Below, one piece after another: positions 44,131-57,509 of a stretch of DNA of 64,000 bases (within the stretch, counting starts at the first letter, position 1; every line of letters starts with the position of its first letter). The DNA is from Symsagittifera roscoffensis (taxonomy: Eukaryota; Xenacoelomorpha; Acoela; Convolutidae). The DNA lies in the NCBI RefSeq assembly GCF_963678635.1, contig NC_087070.1:44931467-44995466 (forward strand), read 5' to 3'. The position numbers and the translations under genes are program-made. Below the pieces are notes generated by a model. It had not been told where the DNA came from and did not search any database. It saw only the letters and a list, made by a program, of their open reading frames with translations.

Positions 44131-45974
44131 TATACCCATCAACGTAGCCGAAAAAAAAAGAATTTCAAATTTGGGTTCGCCAGTCCACGCAAAACCAGGC
44201 ACCACAAAAAACCTTCTAATAAAAAGTTTCATGGCCAATCATTTTTGACCTAACATTTTTTCTGAATAATTTAATTGATCAAGCGAAAACATATTTTTGA
44301 TAATTTTTTGAGAAGAAATTTTATGTTATGAGCTGCATAATTGTTTTTGTTTTTAGAAACAAATATGATAGTGCAAAAAATAGCGGATGCCAGTTCTGTT
44401 AAATCTGGGTATTTTATAGTTAGCTAAAGCTAATGCGTGATTCTTAACAATAGTTAACTAGCAACCAGATTCTGCCAGATTCTGCTACGTGGGAATTAAT
44501 TCTCGAAGACTTAAGATAAATCAACAAAAATAAATGGTACCGTGAAAAACTTTAGTGATTTTTGTTCAGTCTGTTTTTTAAAAACTTTTTAAAAACTTTA
44601 GAAAAAAGTCATAAAAGTCATATCTCAGTATTCAAAAGGATGTGGCTAGTCATTTTCAGAGGCCATACTTGCAATTCGTAGGAGCACTTTGGCTGTATCC
44701 CATCACAGGATTGCTAATTTCAAAGTTTTTTGCACATATAAAATTTTGAAAATTATTTTACAAAATTAATAGAAAAGGAGGCATATTTGGAGCCAACATC
44801 CACAAAAACTGAAAGTACTTTGACTTGAATCCTACGTAGTGTTGATAATTTCAATTAATTTGAAACATTTTTGCTCATCTGTTTGTGTTTTTGTAAGGTT
44901 CAAGAAAAATTCAAAAAATGGTCATACCTCTGAAACTATAAGATATATTTTAGGTAGATTTATTTGGAGGCCAGATTTGCAAAAGCTAATCAAACTCTGA
45001 CCGTTGTCTTTGAATGAGCTGCCTAATGCAAGATCAGCAAAATTTTTTCAATTTCTGAGTATTTTGGAAAATTTTGAAAAAATCATTAAAAAAGGTTAAG
45101 TATCGGAAACTAAAATTACTTGAAGATCCGTTTTTGATGCCCGAATCTGGAAATACTGGGGGTACCTGAAATTAGTCCTACCATATCGTTGAATATTTCA
45201 AAATATACTGAGATTTTTTTGAAAAAAAATACTGTGTTTTGGAAACTGTGGAAAAATCATAAAATGTTTTTTTTTTCTCATAAACTTAAAAGATTTGAGA
45301 AGCCACCTTTGGAGACCAATTTCGCAGCCTTCAAAAGAACACCGCCTGCACCCTAAAACAAAATTCCTTGTTTTAAATAAACATTGACACCATAAAGTTT
45401 TTTAAAAAGTTTACGTTGCAAAAAAAGGGGGTCGAAGGTCGAATTTTTGGCGCTCCAACATATGTATTGTGAAAACTGTAGATGAGCTTGGAAAATGGCA
45501 TGCAATTACCCTATTGATCGACCATAAGCCCTTCAAACTTTGTGCAGAAAAATAAAAACATTGATTAAAGAAAAATTATAAAAGTTCGAATATATTTGCA
45601 TTTATACATGTCAAACTCAGCGACTGCTATTACATGTGACAAGAGAAACGCCAAATAAATTATGTATAGACGACAAATTGTTGACAATATCTTTTTTGAA
45701 TGAAGCTAATTTGCCTATATAAGTTCATTTTGCTGTCATATCATTTTTCAGCACATAAAAGCAGTGACAAAAAATCAGTTTAACCTTCAAAAACGGTTTA
45801 TTAACCAAAAAAAAATAAAACTCAATATCACCAATATTGCCAGCGTTTTGGTATTAAGTATAAAATTGGTCCATTTGCACAGGCAAGTTGATTCAAATTA
45901 CGAAATTGTAACACTATGTTTGTTGTTTTCACCCCAAATTTAAGAATAACACTCAAAAAACTATTTGTAACTCA
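44131..45974. other. AT-rich stretch with faint repeated words
   Basis: Between 44,600 and 45,350 similar words recur at roughly 160-180 bp: GAGGCCATACTTGCAA, GGAGCCAACATCCACAAA, GGAGGCCAGATTTGCAAA, GGAGACCAATTTCGCAG. This may be a very old tandem repeat. No gene recognised. Confidence 0.35.
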
Positions 45975-46990
45975 TTTTGATCATTTCACTTAATTTCTTC
46001 AATTTGTTTTTTTTTCGAAAATTTTTCAAACAATTTTTTATTTTCTTTGTTTTGTTTTTGCTTGATTTTGGATGCCAGTTTTTAATTAGCTGTAACCCCT
46101 AGTTGTCAAAAAGGTTAAAATGCATGCCATTAGGAGAAAATAAACCTCTGAAAAATTTTGTCACTGATTATTTTATACAGTCGTTACGTAGAAAATTTCG
46201 GTTCATTGCTTTTGCGGAGTTTTGCATTCTTATTTAGGGCATCATCAAACTGCATAGCTAATTTTGTAGCTTACGGGCAGGGACAAAATTAGGATTATGG
46301 CCGATTTTTTTGTTTCAATTGATTTTTGATTATTTCAGTTAATTTCGTTAAATCATTTTTCCTAAAAACTTTCAAATGATTTTTTTCATTTTGTTTTGTT
46401 TCTGCTTAATTTTGGATAAAATTTTGTAATTAATTGTAACCACTAATTGTCTTTAAGGTTATATTGCATGCCATTAGGAGAAAATAAACCTCTGAAAAAC
46501 TTTTTCACTGATTATTTTATACTGTCGTTACGTAGAAAATTTCGGTTCATTGCTTTTGTGCATTCCTATTTAGGGCATCAACAAATTGCATAGCTAATTT
46601 TGTAGTGTACGGGCACGGACAAAATTAGGATTATGGCCAATTTTTTTGTTTCAACTGATTTTTGATTATTTCAGTTATTATCGTTAAATCATTTTTCCTA
46701 AAAACTTTCAAATGATTTTTTTCATTTTGTTTTGTTTCTGCTTGATTTTGGATAAAATTTTGTAATTAATTGTAACCAATAATTGTCTTTGAGGTTATAA
46801 TGAATGCCATTAGGAGAAAAGAAACCTCTGAAAAACTTTGTCACTGATTATTTTATACAGTCGTTACGTAGAAAATTTCGGGCGACTGCTTTTGCGGAAA
46901 CTGTGCATTCCTATTTAGGGCATCAACAAACTGCATAGCTAAGTTTGCAGCGTACGGACATGGCGAAAACTAAGATTATGGCTGATTTTT
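45975..46990. repeat. Tandem repeat of about 340 bp, three copies
   Basis: The word GCCATTAGGAGAAAA occurs at 46,126, 46,470 and 46,806 (spacing 344 and 336). Each copy also has TTTTATAC(A/T)GTCGTTACGTAG and a later GCATAGCTAA(T/G)TTTG. The last copy ends with GCAGCGTACGG, which recurs at 51,131 as the entry to the next macrosatellite unit, so this array is joined to the macrosatellite. Confidence 0.88.
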
Positions 46991-49079
46991 TTTGTACGCA
47001 GCATGAAAAGTGAATATATCCATATTTAGCCTCAAGTTTTTATGAGTAAACTAAGTTATTACTTTTGCTTAAAAATTGTGACCAAATGTTTATTTTCAGT
47101 TAAATACTTAAGATTGTTCCCAACCGCAGACCAATAGTTCTTGGGCGACAACCTTACAATTTTCAATCAAAGTGTTGCTGCAGAGATAAAAAACTAAATA
47201 AAAGCAAAAAATTTTCAATTGTCAATCATTAAATTTTTTGGCATTTTAGATTTTTGGCGAGGAATTTTTGGCATTTTAGATTTTTGTTTTTTCTTTTCAT
47301 AGTTTTTTTGCTCATGTCGGTTTTCGCTTTTAAAAAAAAACAATCTGAGTTTCTTAGACTAATTTTCAGCAGCGTTGATGATATTTATGTTCAGTTCAAA
47401 ACTCCCACTTTTTCAATATTTTTATAGAATGGTTATTAACATAATGCAGCTACGTCATTTAATTTTCAGCGTTTCGCATATTCACTCCTGGTAACAAAAA
47501 AGACCAAAAACGTTTAAAAAAAGAAACAAAAATCTTGTTTTTAGTTTTAAATTGGTGTTTTTGTAATCATTGCGGAAGGAATAGTCTGTGCTACGCTCAC
47601 AGCAGTTGGTTCTTTTTATTTCATTATCATCAATATATTATCTGAAGTTTTATTTCGAGTTTTTGAGTTTGCCAATTCAAATATGAAAAATTGTTGATGA
47701 CAGGGTTAGCTGATGGCATCAAAAAAGTATAACTTTTAATTAGTTGTTTCATGAGATCGAGAAAGATCATAGGCAGTTTTTCTTACTTAGCGCACATTGC
47801 TGGCTGAATGCCTAATAATCACGCATAAGTTATAAGTCTCGCCTAGGTTGTCAAATTTTTTGACCAAAAGTTGCAGTAGAAACAAGTGTTAGAAAATACT
47901 ATAAATTAATGAGGTTGAGTAATAGGAAGCACATATTTATTTTTTTATATAAACGAATAGAACAGCTTAAAGAAGCATACCTATCATGGAAAGGGTTTAC
48001 TATCCTATTTTTTAAAAAAATTTTATCTTCTTAATAAGGTAGAAGTTAACTTTGATCTTTCGAGTCAATTTTCTGGAGGTACGTCAGTTTCCTTCTACTG
48101 GAGTGTCTGGACGTTTTTCTTGGATTTGCTGTGAGCTGCTTTGTGATCCTCAGTCTCGGGCTACTCTATGTGTTGTGCTTTTCTCGACTTACTTTTTAAT
48201 TGAAATTAAAGAGAAAAAACTGAATTCGTTTTGTTGAAAAAAATATATTTTTCTAATATAGTTAAAAACAGAAAACCGAAAATAAATTTCAAGGGAAGTT
48301 AAATTTCAGGAAGATTAGTTAATGACAGAGCAAAATGTAGCACAGAAGATTTCAGACCAGTCCATTTACGCGTAAGCGTAACCCGGAGGCTGATACATCT
48401 ATTAAAGTACTCAGAATTCATCCGCTCTTTTTTTCTCAAATCAATTTTTCTTTAAATGTTTGTCCCTTTTGATCAAAACTGCATAAATCACTTCAGTTTT
48501 TAAAAAAATCAAAGTCTTTTATCTGATGCATAAGATTTCAGGTTAATTCAGCTTGAATCAAAGCAGGGAGAAACACTGGACAGCTAGCAAGACTAATAAT
48601 TATTAATCCATTTCGAATTATGTTACAGTTTAAAGGGATGTAATAGTAGCGACTTCTCTTTTTAAATGCTGAGCATAGAAAAATGAAAAAATTGGAGCAT
48701 ATATTTAAAAAGAAGGTAATTTTCAAAACAAGATTTTTGAGCCCTAATACGACTAAATCAGTAAATTTCTGATTCATTGAAAACAGGCTTTAAGTTAAAT
48801 GGCACCCTTGGGCAATTTAGAAATTCAACTTAAGATTCAATTCGAGTCCGATTCAAGTTAAGTAAGCAATTAAGTCAATGGCATTGCGTCCGTGTAGGAT
48901 TCGTAATACTACAATTCACTTCTATTTCTTAGAAAATATCCTATTCGATTCTTACATTTACAATAGTGCAAATAAAACACTATAATGCTTTACTTAAAAA
49001 CAAAAAAAGGAAATCAAACATCATACATTTGAAGATAAATTTCATTTGGTTGAAGCTATAGAAACCCGGTTTTTTCTAA

Positions 49080-49670
49080 TTATTCTACTCTATTTTTACC
49101 TTCTCCAACTCCATGCTGTAGGATTTTAGCATGGCGATTTTCCTCTGCGATGCCTCTAGTTTCTCTTGCAGTTTTGCGTTTTTTGCTTTTTATTTTCATT
49201 TTTGACTGTCTCTCTGCTCAAACCGTCTGTAAGTTGTTCATCTTTTACTGATACAAAAGTTGTTGGCTAACAATCTCTTTTAGTTTAGTTGGGACAGCAG
49301 TTATTCCATCAAACGGGATGTTAATTTGACCTCCTCCTGCTTTCAAAAGAACACTTATTGGTTCTATGTTTCAATTTTCGCAAGTTGTTTTCTTTTTTTT
49401 TGTTGTATCTTTTTCTTCATTGTCGTTGAGTTCACTACCTCGATCAATGATGGCAGTTTCCACCAATTTTATTAGTTTTTTAGTACTTTAAGCTGTTCAT
49501 GAATTTAGGATTTTGTCGATCCAGGTTTGATTCCTTTTCCGTTTGCAGTTCGCCATGCTGCTTCAAACCCGGAAAACGTCTCGGGTCTTTATTACGACCA
49601 TCGTCGATCGAGAGAACAGAGAGGTGTACTGAAGATTTCAATTGTCTCTTCTTTCAAAGAAACAATTTTC
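49080..49670 (-). pseudogene. Decayed coding-like segment in unit 1
   Basis: On the minus strand several separate short open segments have coding character: one rich in Lys/Glu with heptad-like spacing (KLQEKLEASQRKIAMLKSYS), one reading LKAGGGQINIPFDGITAVPT, and one with SIDDGRNKDPRRFPG. They lie in different frames, so no continuous gene is present. The same segments are found in units 2 and 3 with few changes, so the decay probably came before or alongside amplification. I do not recognise the family. Origin (host gene or mobile element) is unknown. Confidence 0.4.
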
Positions 49671-50834
49671 TTTTAGATTAATTGGGGTAGTGTCAGGGTT
49701 TCTGCAGTTCCATTTCTTTTCTGGATCATATTTCATTGTGTTTAACATCAATATAAAAAGAGTAGTTTTTCCAAAATCCCGAATTACGTTCGGAAACTGA
49801 AAATTTTTAAAAAAATTAACGATATAAGAGAACTATAAAAGCGTAAAGTTTGTTCAGTTTATAATAAAAAATATAAGTGTAATCTTGTGGTCTTACACAA
49901 ACCCACCACAGAGAACAAAACAAAGAATGACGTTCGTGGCGTTGATCAATCACAAACGAATTCAAAAGATTTTTAGATTCTGAAATAATCTCGGATGTGA
50001 AAAATTTATGAAGGAAAGTCAAAGTGGAAATTTGGGCAATAATTTACCCCTAATCTTAGATATATATCCACGTGGGGTCATCTAATGGCTTACCACGGGG
50101 TACTTTTTTATAGTTAATAGGGACTAGAAAAAGTGATGGAGGTAATTAGTATATAATATAGCATCAATTCAAAGAAGAGTTTTGTGACTAATGTTATAAT
50201 AGAAAAGAAAGAAAGAGAAAATATAACTGTTTGAATAAATTAAAAAGATAAATCTAAATAATTGTGGGTTTTTTTAAACTTGACGCCTTACCAGCTCTGA
50301 GAAGTGTAAGAAATTGTGAGAATAACTATTCGTTTTCAAGGATTATTTTCACGGTTTGAAAAAAAATCGGAAAGGAATCTGCATCTAGGGCCAAATTGAG
50401 TTGTAGATGGGAGGCATTTTGTACACAATGTGAGATTTAAATTGCAATGTTTGAAGTGTTGATAATTTGCCATTACTTGAGTTTGAGTGCTTCCTCGAGT
50501 TGCACTCTTGGTTATATTGTTTCATAAACAACAGGGGAAAAATGGGACAAGGAGAGGGTATTTTTGGACCTTTTAAATGGGGCGTAGAATTTGTCCATAT
50601 TGTTGTGACTGGGTACTATGTTGTTTCCTAAGTTTTGGTTTTTGCAAGTAACAAATGGGGCATTCAAGGGTGGGTTGTTTGATAGTCTTTACAAGAATGG
50701 GTTTGCTGTTGGAAACTTATGACGAGAATGTATCTTGCACCTGGTATGGAAGATGATCCTGCTCCCTCTGTCGCTCTTAAAGCTTCTTTCTTGTTTTTTT
50801 TTGCGTGCAAACTCCATACGGGGTAATTTAAGAC

Positions 50835-50878
<44 letters not shown>

Positions 50879-50879
50879 T
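50835..50879. repeat. CT microsatellite in unit 1
   Basis: About 45 bp of CT repeats with interspersed TTT. Confidence 0.93.
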
Positions 50880-52149
50880 GAAAGTTCTGTAAGGGTGGTT
50901 TGGCAGATGGAAGAAATATTTAGAAAATTTTTTATCAAACTGGGATGATTGTACTCCTAAAAATTGGTAAAATTTGAATTCATAATCTTTTTGGGCAAAA
51001 TTTAATTTGAAGCAGGGTTATAATAGGGTTTATAACATACTAATTGTAATGAAGGTCATTGATAATTTGGACAATTTACCGAGTGCTGCTTTAGACAGTA
51101 AGTTTTTGTTCGTCATGAAAGCTAAGTTTGCAGCGTACGGGCACGGCGAAAACTTAGATTATGGCTGTTTTTTTTTGTACGCAGCATGAAAATTGAATAT
51201 ATTCATGTTTGGCCTCAAGTTTTTATGAGTAAACTAAGTTATTACTTTTGCTTAAAAAGTGTGACTAAATGTTGATGCTCAGTTAAATTCTTAAGATTGT
51301 TCCCAACCGCAGACCAATAGTTTTTGGGCGACAACCTCACAATTTTCAATCAAATTGTTGCTGCGGAGATAAAAAATTAAACAAAAAGCAAAAATATTTC
51401 AATTATCATTTCTAAAATCAGTAAACCGCAAGAAAACTTGATAATTAATTTTCGTTTGCGAGAAATTTTTGGTATTTTAGATTTTATTTTCTTTTCATAG
51501 TTTTTTTGCTCATGTCGGTTTTCGCTTTTAAAAAAAACAATCTGAGTTTCTTAGACTAATTTTCAGCAGCGTTGATGATATTTATGTTCAGTTCAAAACT
51601 CCCACTTTTTCATTGATTTTATGGAATGGTTATTAAAATAATACAGCTACGTCATTTAATTTTCAGCGTTTCGCATATTCACTCATGGTTACAAAAAAGA
51701 CCAAAAAAGGTTTAAAAAAAGGAACAAAAAACTCGTTTTTTGTTTTAAATTGGTGTTTTTTGTTATCATTGCGAAAGGGATAGTCTGTACTACGCTCACA
51801 GCAACTGGATCTTTTCATTTCATTATCATCAATTGATTATCTTAAGTTTTAATTCGAGTTTGTGAGTTTGCCAATTCAAATACGAAAAATTGTTGATGAC
51901 AGGGTTAGCTGATGGCATCAAAAAAGTATAACTTTTAATTAGTTGTTTCATGAGAGCGAGAAAGATCATAGGCAGTTTTTCTTACTTAGCGCACATTGCT
52001 GGCTGAATGCCTAATAATCACGCATAAGTTATAAGTCTCGCCTAGGTTGTCAAATTTTTTGACCAAAAGTTGCAGTAGAAACAAGTGTTAGAAAATACTA
52101 TAAATTAATGAGGTTGAGTAATAGGAAGCACATAATTATTTTTTTATAT

Positions 52150-54400
52150 AAACGAATAGAACAGCTTATAGAAGCATACCTATCATGGAAAGGGTTCACT
52201 ATCCTATTTTCTTAAAATATTTTTAGTAGGTAGAAGTTAGCTTTGATCTTTCGAGTCAATTTTTTGGAGGTATCAGTTTCCCTTCTACTGGAGTGTTTGG
52301 ACGTTTTTCTTGGATTTGCTGTGAGCTGCTTTGTGATCCTCAGTCTCGGGATACTCTATGTGTTATGTTTTTCTCGACTTACTTTACAATAGAATTTGAA
52401 GAGAAAAAACTGAATTCGTTTTGTTGAAAAAAAATATTTTTCCAATATTGTTAAAAACAGAAAACCAAAAAATAAATTTCAAGGGAAATTAAATTTCAGG
52501 AAGATTAGTTAATGACAAAGCAAAATGTAGCACAGAAGATTTCAGAGCAGTCCATTTACGCGTAAGCGTAACCCGGAGGCTGATACATCTATTAAAGTAC
52601 TCAGAATTTATCCGCTCTTTTTTTCTCAAATCAATTTTTCTTTAAATGTTTGTCCCTTTTGATCAAAACTGCATAAATCACTTCAGTGATTTAAAAAATC
52701 AAAATCCTTTATCTGATGCATAAGATTTCAGGTTAATTCAGCTTGAATCAAAGAAGGGAAAAACACTGGGCAGCTAGCAAGACTAATAATTATTAATTCA
52801 TTTCGAATTATGTTATAGTTGAAAGGGATGTAATAGTAGCCACTTCTCTTTTTAAATGCTGAGCATAGAAAATGAGAAAATTGGAGCATCTATTTTTTAT
52901 ATAAACGAATGAACAGCTTAAAGAAGCATACCTATCATGGAAGGGGTTCACTATCCTATTTTTTTTAAATATTTTTAGTAGGTAGAAGTTAACTTTGATC
53001 TTTCGAGTCAATTTTTTGGAGGTACGTCAGTTTCCCTTCTACTGGAGTGTCTGGACGTTTCTCTTGGATTTGCTGTGAGCTGCTTTGTGATCCTCAGTCT
53101 CGGGCTACTCTATGTGTTATTTTTTTCTCGACTTACTTTTCAATAGAATTTGAAGAGAAAAAACTGAATTCGTTTTGTTGAAAAAAAATATTTTTCCAAT
53201 ATTGTTAAAAACAGAAAACCAAAAAATAAATTTCAAGGGAAATTAAATTTCAGGAAGATTAGTTAATGACAAAGCAAAATGTAGCACAGAAGATTTCAGA
53301 GCAGTCCATTTACGCGTAAGCGTAGCCCGGAGGCTGATACATCTATTAAAGTACTCAGAATTTATCCGCTCTTTTTTTCTCAAGTCAATTTTTCTTTAAA
53401 TGTTTGTCCCTTTTGATCAAAACTGCATAAATCACTTCAGTCTTTTAAAAAATCAAAGTCCTTTATCTGATGCATAAGATTTCAGGTTAATTCAGCTTGA
53501 ATCAAAGAAGGGAAAAACACTGGGCAGCTAGCAAGACTAATAATTATTAATTCATTTCGAATTATGTTATAGTTGAAAGGGATGTAATAGTAGCCACTTC
53601 TCTTTTTAAACGCTGAGCATAGAAAATGACAAAATTGGAGCATCTATTTTTTATATAAACGAATGGAACAGCTTAAAGAAGCATACCTATCATGGAAGGG
53701 GTTCACTATCCTATTTTTTTAAATATTTTTAGTAGGTAGAAGTTAACTTTGATCTTTCGAGTCAATTTTTTGGAGGTACGTCAGTTTCCCTTCTACTGGA
53801 GTGTCTGGACGTTTCTCTTGGATTTGCTGTGAGCTGCTTTGTGATCCTCAGTCTCGGGCTACTCTATGTGTTGTGCTTTTCTCGACTTACTTTTTAATTG
53901 AAATTAAAGAGAAAAAACTGAATTCGTTTTGTTGAAAAAAAAAATATTTTTCTAATATAGTTAAAAACAGAAAACCGAAAATAAATTTCAAGGGAAGTTA
54001 ATTTTCAGGAAGATTAGTTAATGACAGAGCAAATTGTAGCACAGAAGATTTCAGACCAGTCCATTTACGCGTAAGCGTAACCCGGAGGCTGATACATCAA
54101 TTAAAGTTCTCAGAATTCATCCGCTCTTTTGGTCTCAAATCAATTTTTCTTTAAATGTTTGTCCCTTTTGATCAAAACTGCAAAAATCACTTCAGTCTTT
54201 TAAAAAATCAAAGTCCTTTATCTGATGGATAAGATTTCAGGTTAATTCAGCATGAATCAAAGTAGGGAGAAACACTGGGCAGCTAGCAAGACTAATAATT
54301 ATTAAACCATTTCGAATGTTATAGTTTAAAGGGATGTAATAGTAGGCACTTCTCTTTTTAAATGCTGAGCATAGAAAAATGAGAAAATTGGAGCATATAT
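52150..54400. repeat. 755-bp sub-repeat array within unit 2
   Basis: Three head-to-tail copies, each from TATATAAACGAAT...ACAGCTTA through GGAGGTA..CAGTTTCCCTTCT, TTACGCGTAAGCGTA and AACTGCATAAATCACTTCAG to TGAGCATAGAAAATGA. Junctions read GAGCATCTATTTTTTATATA. The first two copies end at the junction; the third reads on into the rest of the unit. Confidence 0.9.
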
Positions 54401-54779
54401 GTAAAAAGAAGGTAACTTTCAAAACAAAATTTTTGAGCCCTAATACGACTAAATCAGTAAATTTTTGATTTATTGAAAACAGGCTTTAAGTTAAATGGCA
54501 CCCTTGGGCAATTTAGAAATTCAAGTTAAAATTCAATTTGAGTCCGATTCAAGTTAAGTAAACAATTAAGTCAATGAGATGCGTCCGTGTAGCATTCGCA
54601 AAAAAATAACTCACTTCTATTTCTTAGAAAATATCCTATTCGATTCTTACATTTACAATAGTGCATATAAAACACTATAATGCTTTACTTAAAAAAAAAA
54701 GGACATCAAACATCATTCAAATGAAGATAAATTTCATTTGGTTGAAGCTATAGAAACCCGGTTTTTTCTAATTATTCTA

Positions 54780-55370
54780 CTCTTTTTTTACCTTCTCCAA
54801 CTCCATGCTGTAGGATTTTAGTATGGCTATTTTCCTCTGCGATGCCTCTAGTTTCTCTTGCAGTTTTGCGGTTTTTGCTTTTTATTTTCATTCTTGACTG
54901 TCTCTCTGCACAAACCGTTGGTAAGTTGTTCATCTTTTACTGATACAAAAGTTGTTGGCTAACGATCTCTTTTACTTTAGTTGGGACAGCAGTTATTCCA
55001 TCAAACGGGATGTTATTCTGACCTCCTCCTGCTTTCAAAATAACACTTATTGGTTCTATGTTTCAGTTTTCACAAGTTGTTTTCTTTTATTGCTGTATCT
55101 TTTTCTTCATTGTCGTTGAGTTGACTACCTCGATCAATGATGGCAGTTTCCACCAATTTTTTTAAGTTTTTTTAGTACTTTAAGCTGCTCATGAATGAAG
55201 AATTTTTTCGATCCAGTTTTGATTCCAGTTTTGATTCCTTTTCCGTTTGCAGTTTTTCATGCTGTTTCAAACCCGGAAAATGTTTCGGGTCTTTATTAAG
55301 ACCACCATCGATCGAGAGAACAGAGAGGTGAACTGAAGATTTCATTTGTCTCTTCTTTCAAAGAAACAAT
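54780..55370 (-). pseudogene. Decayed coding-like segment in unit 2
   Basis: Same place in the unit and same segments as in unit 1, including LKAGGGQNNIPFDGITAVPT and the Lys/Glu-rich helical stretch. Not a working gene. Confidence 0.4.
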
Positions 55371-56512
55371 TTTCTTTTAGATTAATTGGGGTAGTGTCAG
55401 GGTTTCTACAGTTCCATTTCTTTTCTGGATCATATTTCAGTGTGTTTAACATCAACATAAAAAGAGTAGTTTTGAAAAGTTTAAAAAAATTACCGATATA
55501 AGAGAACTATAAAAGCGTAAAGTTTGTTCAGTTTATAATAAAAAATATAGGTGTAGTCTTGTGGTCTTACACAAACCCAACAAAGAGAACAAAACAAAGA
55601 ATGACGGTTCGGGGTGTTGATTAACCACAAACGAATTCAAAACGTTTTTAGAATCTGAAATAATCTCGGATTTGAGCAATTTATGAAGGAAAGTCAAAGT
55701 GGAAATTTGGGCAATAATTTACCCCTAATCTTAGATATATATCCACGTAGGGTCATCTGAAGGCTTACCATGGGTACTTTTTTTATAGGTAATAGGTACA
55801 AGAAAAAGTGATGGAGGTAAATATTATATAATATAACATCAATTCAAAGAAGAGTTTTGTGACTAATGTTATAATAGAACAGAAAGAAAGAAAAAATATA
55901 AATGTTTGAATAAATTAAAAAGATATATCCAAATGAGTGTGGGTTTTTTAAACTTGATGCCTTACCCGCTCTGAGAAGTGTAAGAAATTGTAAGAATAAT
56001 CTATTCGTTTTCAAGGATTATTTTCACGGTTTGAAAAAAAGTTGGAAAGGAATCTGCATATAGGGCAAAATTGAGTTGTAGATGGGAGGCATTTTGTCCA
56101 CAATGTGAGATTTGAATTGCAATGTTTGAAGTGTTGATAATTTGCCATTACTTGAGTTTGAGTGCTTCCTCGAGTTGCACTCTTGGTTATATTGTTTCAA
56201 AAACAACAGGGGAATAATGGAAAGAGGAACGGGTTTTTTTGGACCTTTTAAATGGGGCGTAGAAATTGTACATATTATTGTGACTGGTTACTATGTTGTT
56301 TCCTAAGTTTAGGTTTTTGCAAGTAACAAATGGGGCAATCAAAGATGGGTTGGCTGTTAGTCTTTACAAGAGTAGGTTGGCTGTTAGAAACTTATGACGA
56401 AAATGTATCTTGCACCTGGCATGGAAGATGATCTTGCTCCTCCTGTCGCTCTTAAAGCTTTTTTCTAGTTTTTTTTGCGCGCAAATTCCATACGGGGTAA
56501 TTTAAGTTTACT

Positions 56513-56569
<57 letters not shown>

Positions 56570-56570
56570 T
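56513..56570. repeat. CT microsatellite in unit 2
   Basis: About 58 bp of CT repeats at the position homologous to the one in unit 1, but longer. The minus-strand frame it opens is Glu/Arg repeats only. Confidence 0.93.
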
Positions 56571-57509
56571 GAAAGTACTGTAAGGGTGGTTTGGCAGATG
56601 GAAGAGATATTTAGAAAAAAAATGATCAAACTGGGATGATTGTACTCCTAATATATCCATGTTTAGCCTCAAGTTTTTATGAGTAAACTAAGTTATTATT
56701 TTTGCTGAAAAATTGTGACTAACTTTTTATACTCAGTTATATTCTTAAGATTGTTCCCAACCGTAGACCAATAGTTTTTGGGCGACAACCTTACAACCTT
56801 AAATCATTAAGCCGCAAGAAAACTTGCAAACTATTTTTCCTTTGCGAGAAATTTTTGACATTTTAGATTTTTTTTTTATAATTTTTTTGCTCATGTAGGT
56901 TTTCGCTTTTAAAAAAAACAATCTGAGTTTCTTAGACTAATTTTCAGCAGCGTTGATGATATTTATGTTCAGTTCAAAACTCCCACTTTTTCAATATTTT
57001 TATAGAATGGTTATTAAAATAATGCAGGTACGTCATTTAATTTTCAGCGTTTCGCATATTCACTCGTGGTAACAAAAAAGACCAAAAACGTTTTAAAAAA
57101 GGAACAAAAACTCGTTTTTTGTTTTAAATTGGTATTTTGTTATCATTGCGAGAAGAATAGTCTGTACTACGCTCACAGCAACTGGATCTTTTCTTTTCAT
57201 TATCAACAATTGGTTATCTTAAGTTTTAATTCGAGTTTGTGAGTTTGCCAACTCAAATACGAAAAATTGTTGATGACAGGGTTAGCTGATGACATCAAAA
57301 TAGTAATTTTTAATTAGTTGTTTCATGAGAGCGAGAAAGATCATAGGCAGTTTTTTGACTAAGCGCACATTGCTGGCTGATTGCTTAATAAATACGCATA
57401 AATTTTTTTCTCTCACCTAGGTTGTCAAACTTTTTGACCAAAAGTTGCAGTAAAAACAAGTGTTAGAAAATACTATAAATTAATGAGGTTGACTGATAGG
57501 AAGCACATA

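Larger units (their letters stand above)
46991..51180. repeat. Macrosatellite unit 1 (one 755-bp sub-repeat)
   Basis: About 4.19 kb. Landmarks in order: AAGTTTTTATGAGTAAACTAAG (47,034), CGCATATTCACTC (47,476), the sub-repeat core CTTTGATCTTTCGAGTCA (48,050), the decayed minus-strand coding-like segment (49.07-50.02 kb), a conserved AT-rich part and a CT microsatellite (50.84 kb). The same order recurs in units 2 to 4. Identity between units looks above 90 percent by eye. Confidence 0.92.
51181..56650. repeat. Macrosatellite unit 2 (three 755-bp sub-repeats)
   Basis: About 5.47 kb. Same order of landmarks as unit 1; its extra length is due to two additional sub-repeats (cores at 52,240, 52,993 and 53,747; spacing 753 and 754). 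Confidence 0.92.

Noticed and set aside
48052-48237. 61-codon plus-strand frame in the sub-repeat
   Set aside because: Open only in some of the nine sub-repeats, shifted or closed in others, with no familiar motif.
49816-50022. 68-codon minus-strand frame shared by units 1 and 3
   Set aside because: Kept nearly intact in two units, but aromatic-rich with no recognised domain and not open in the same way in unit 2; left as a possible relic only.
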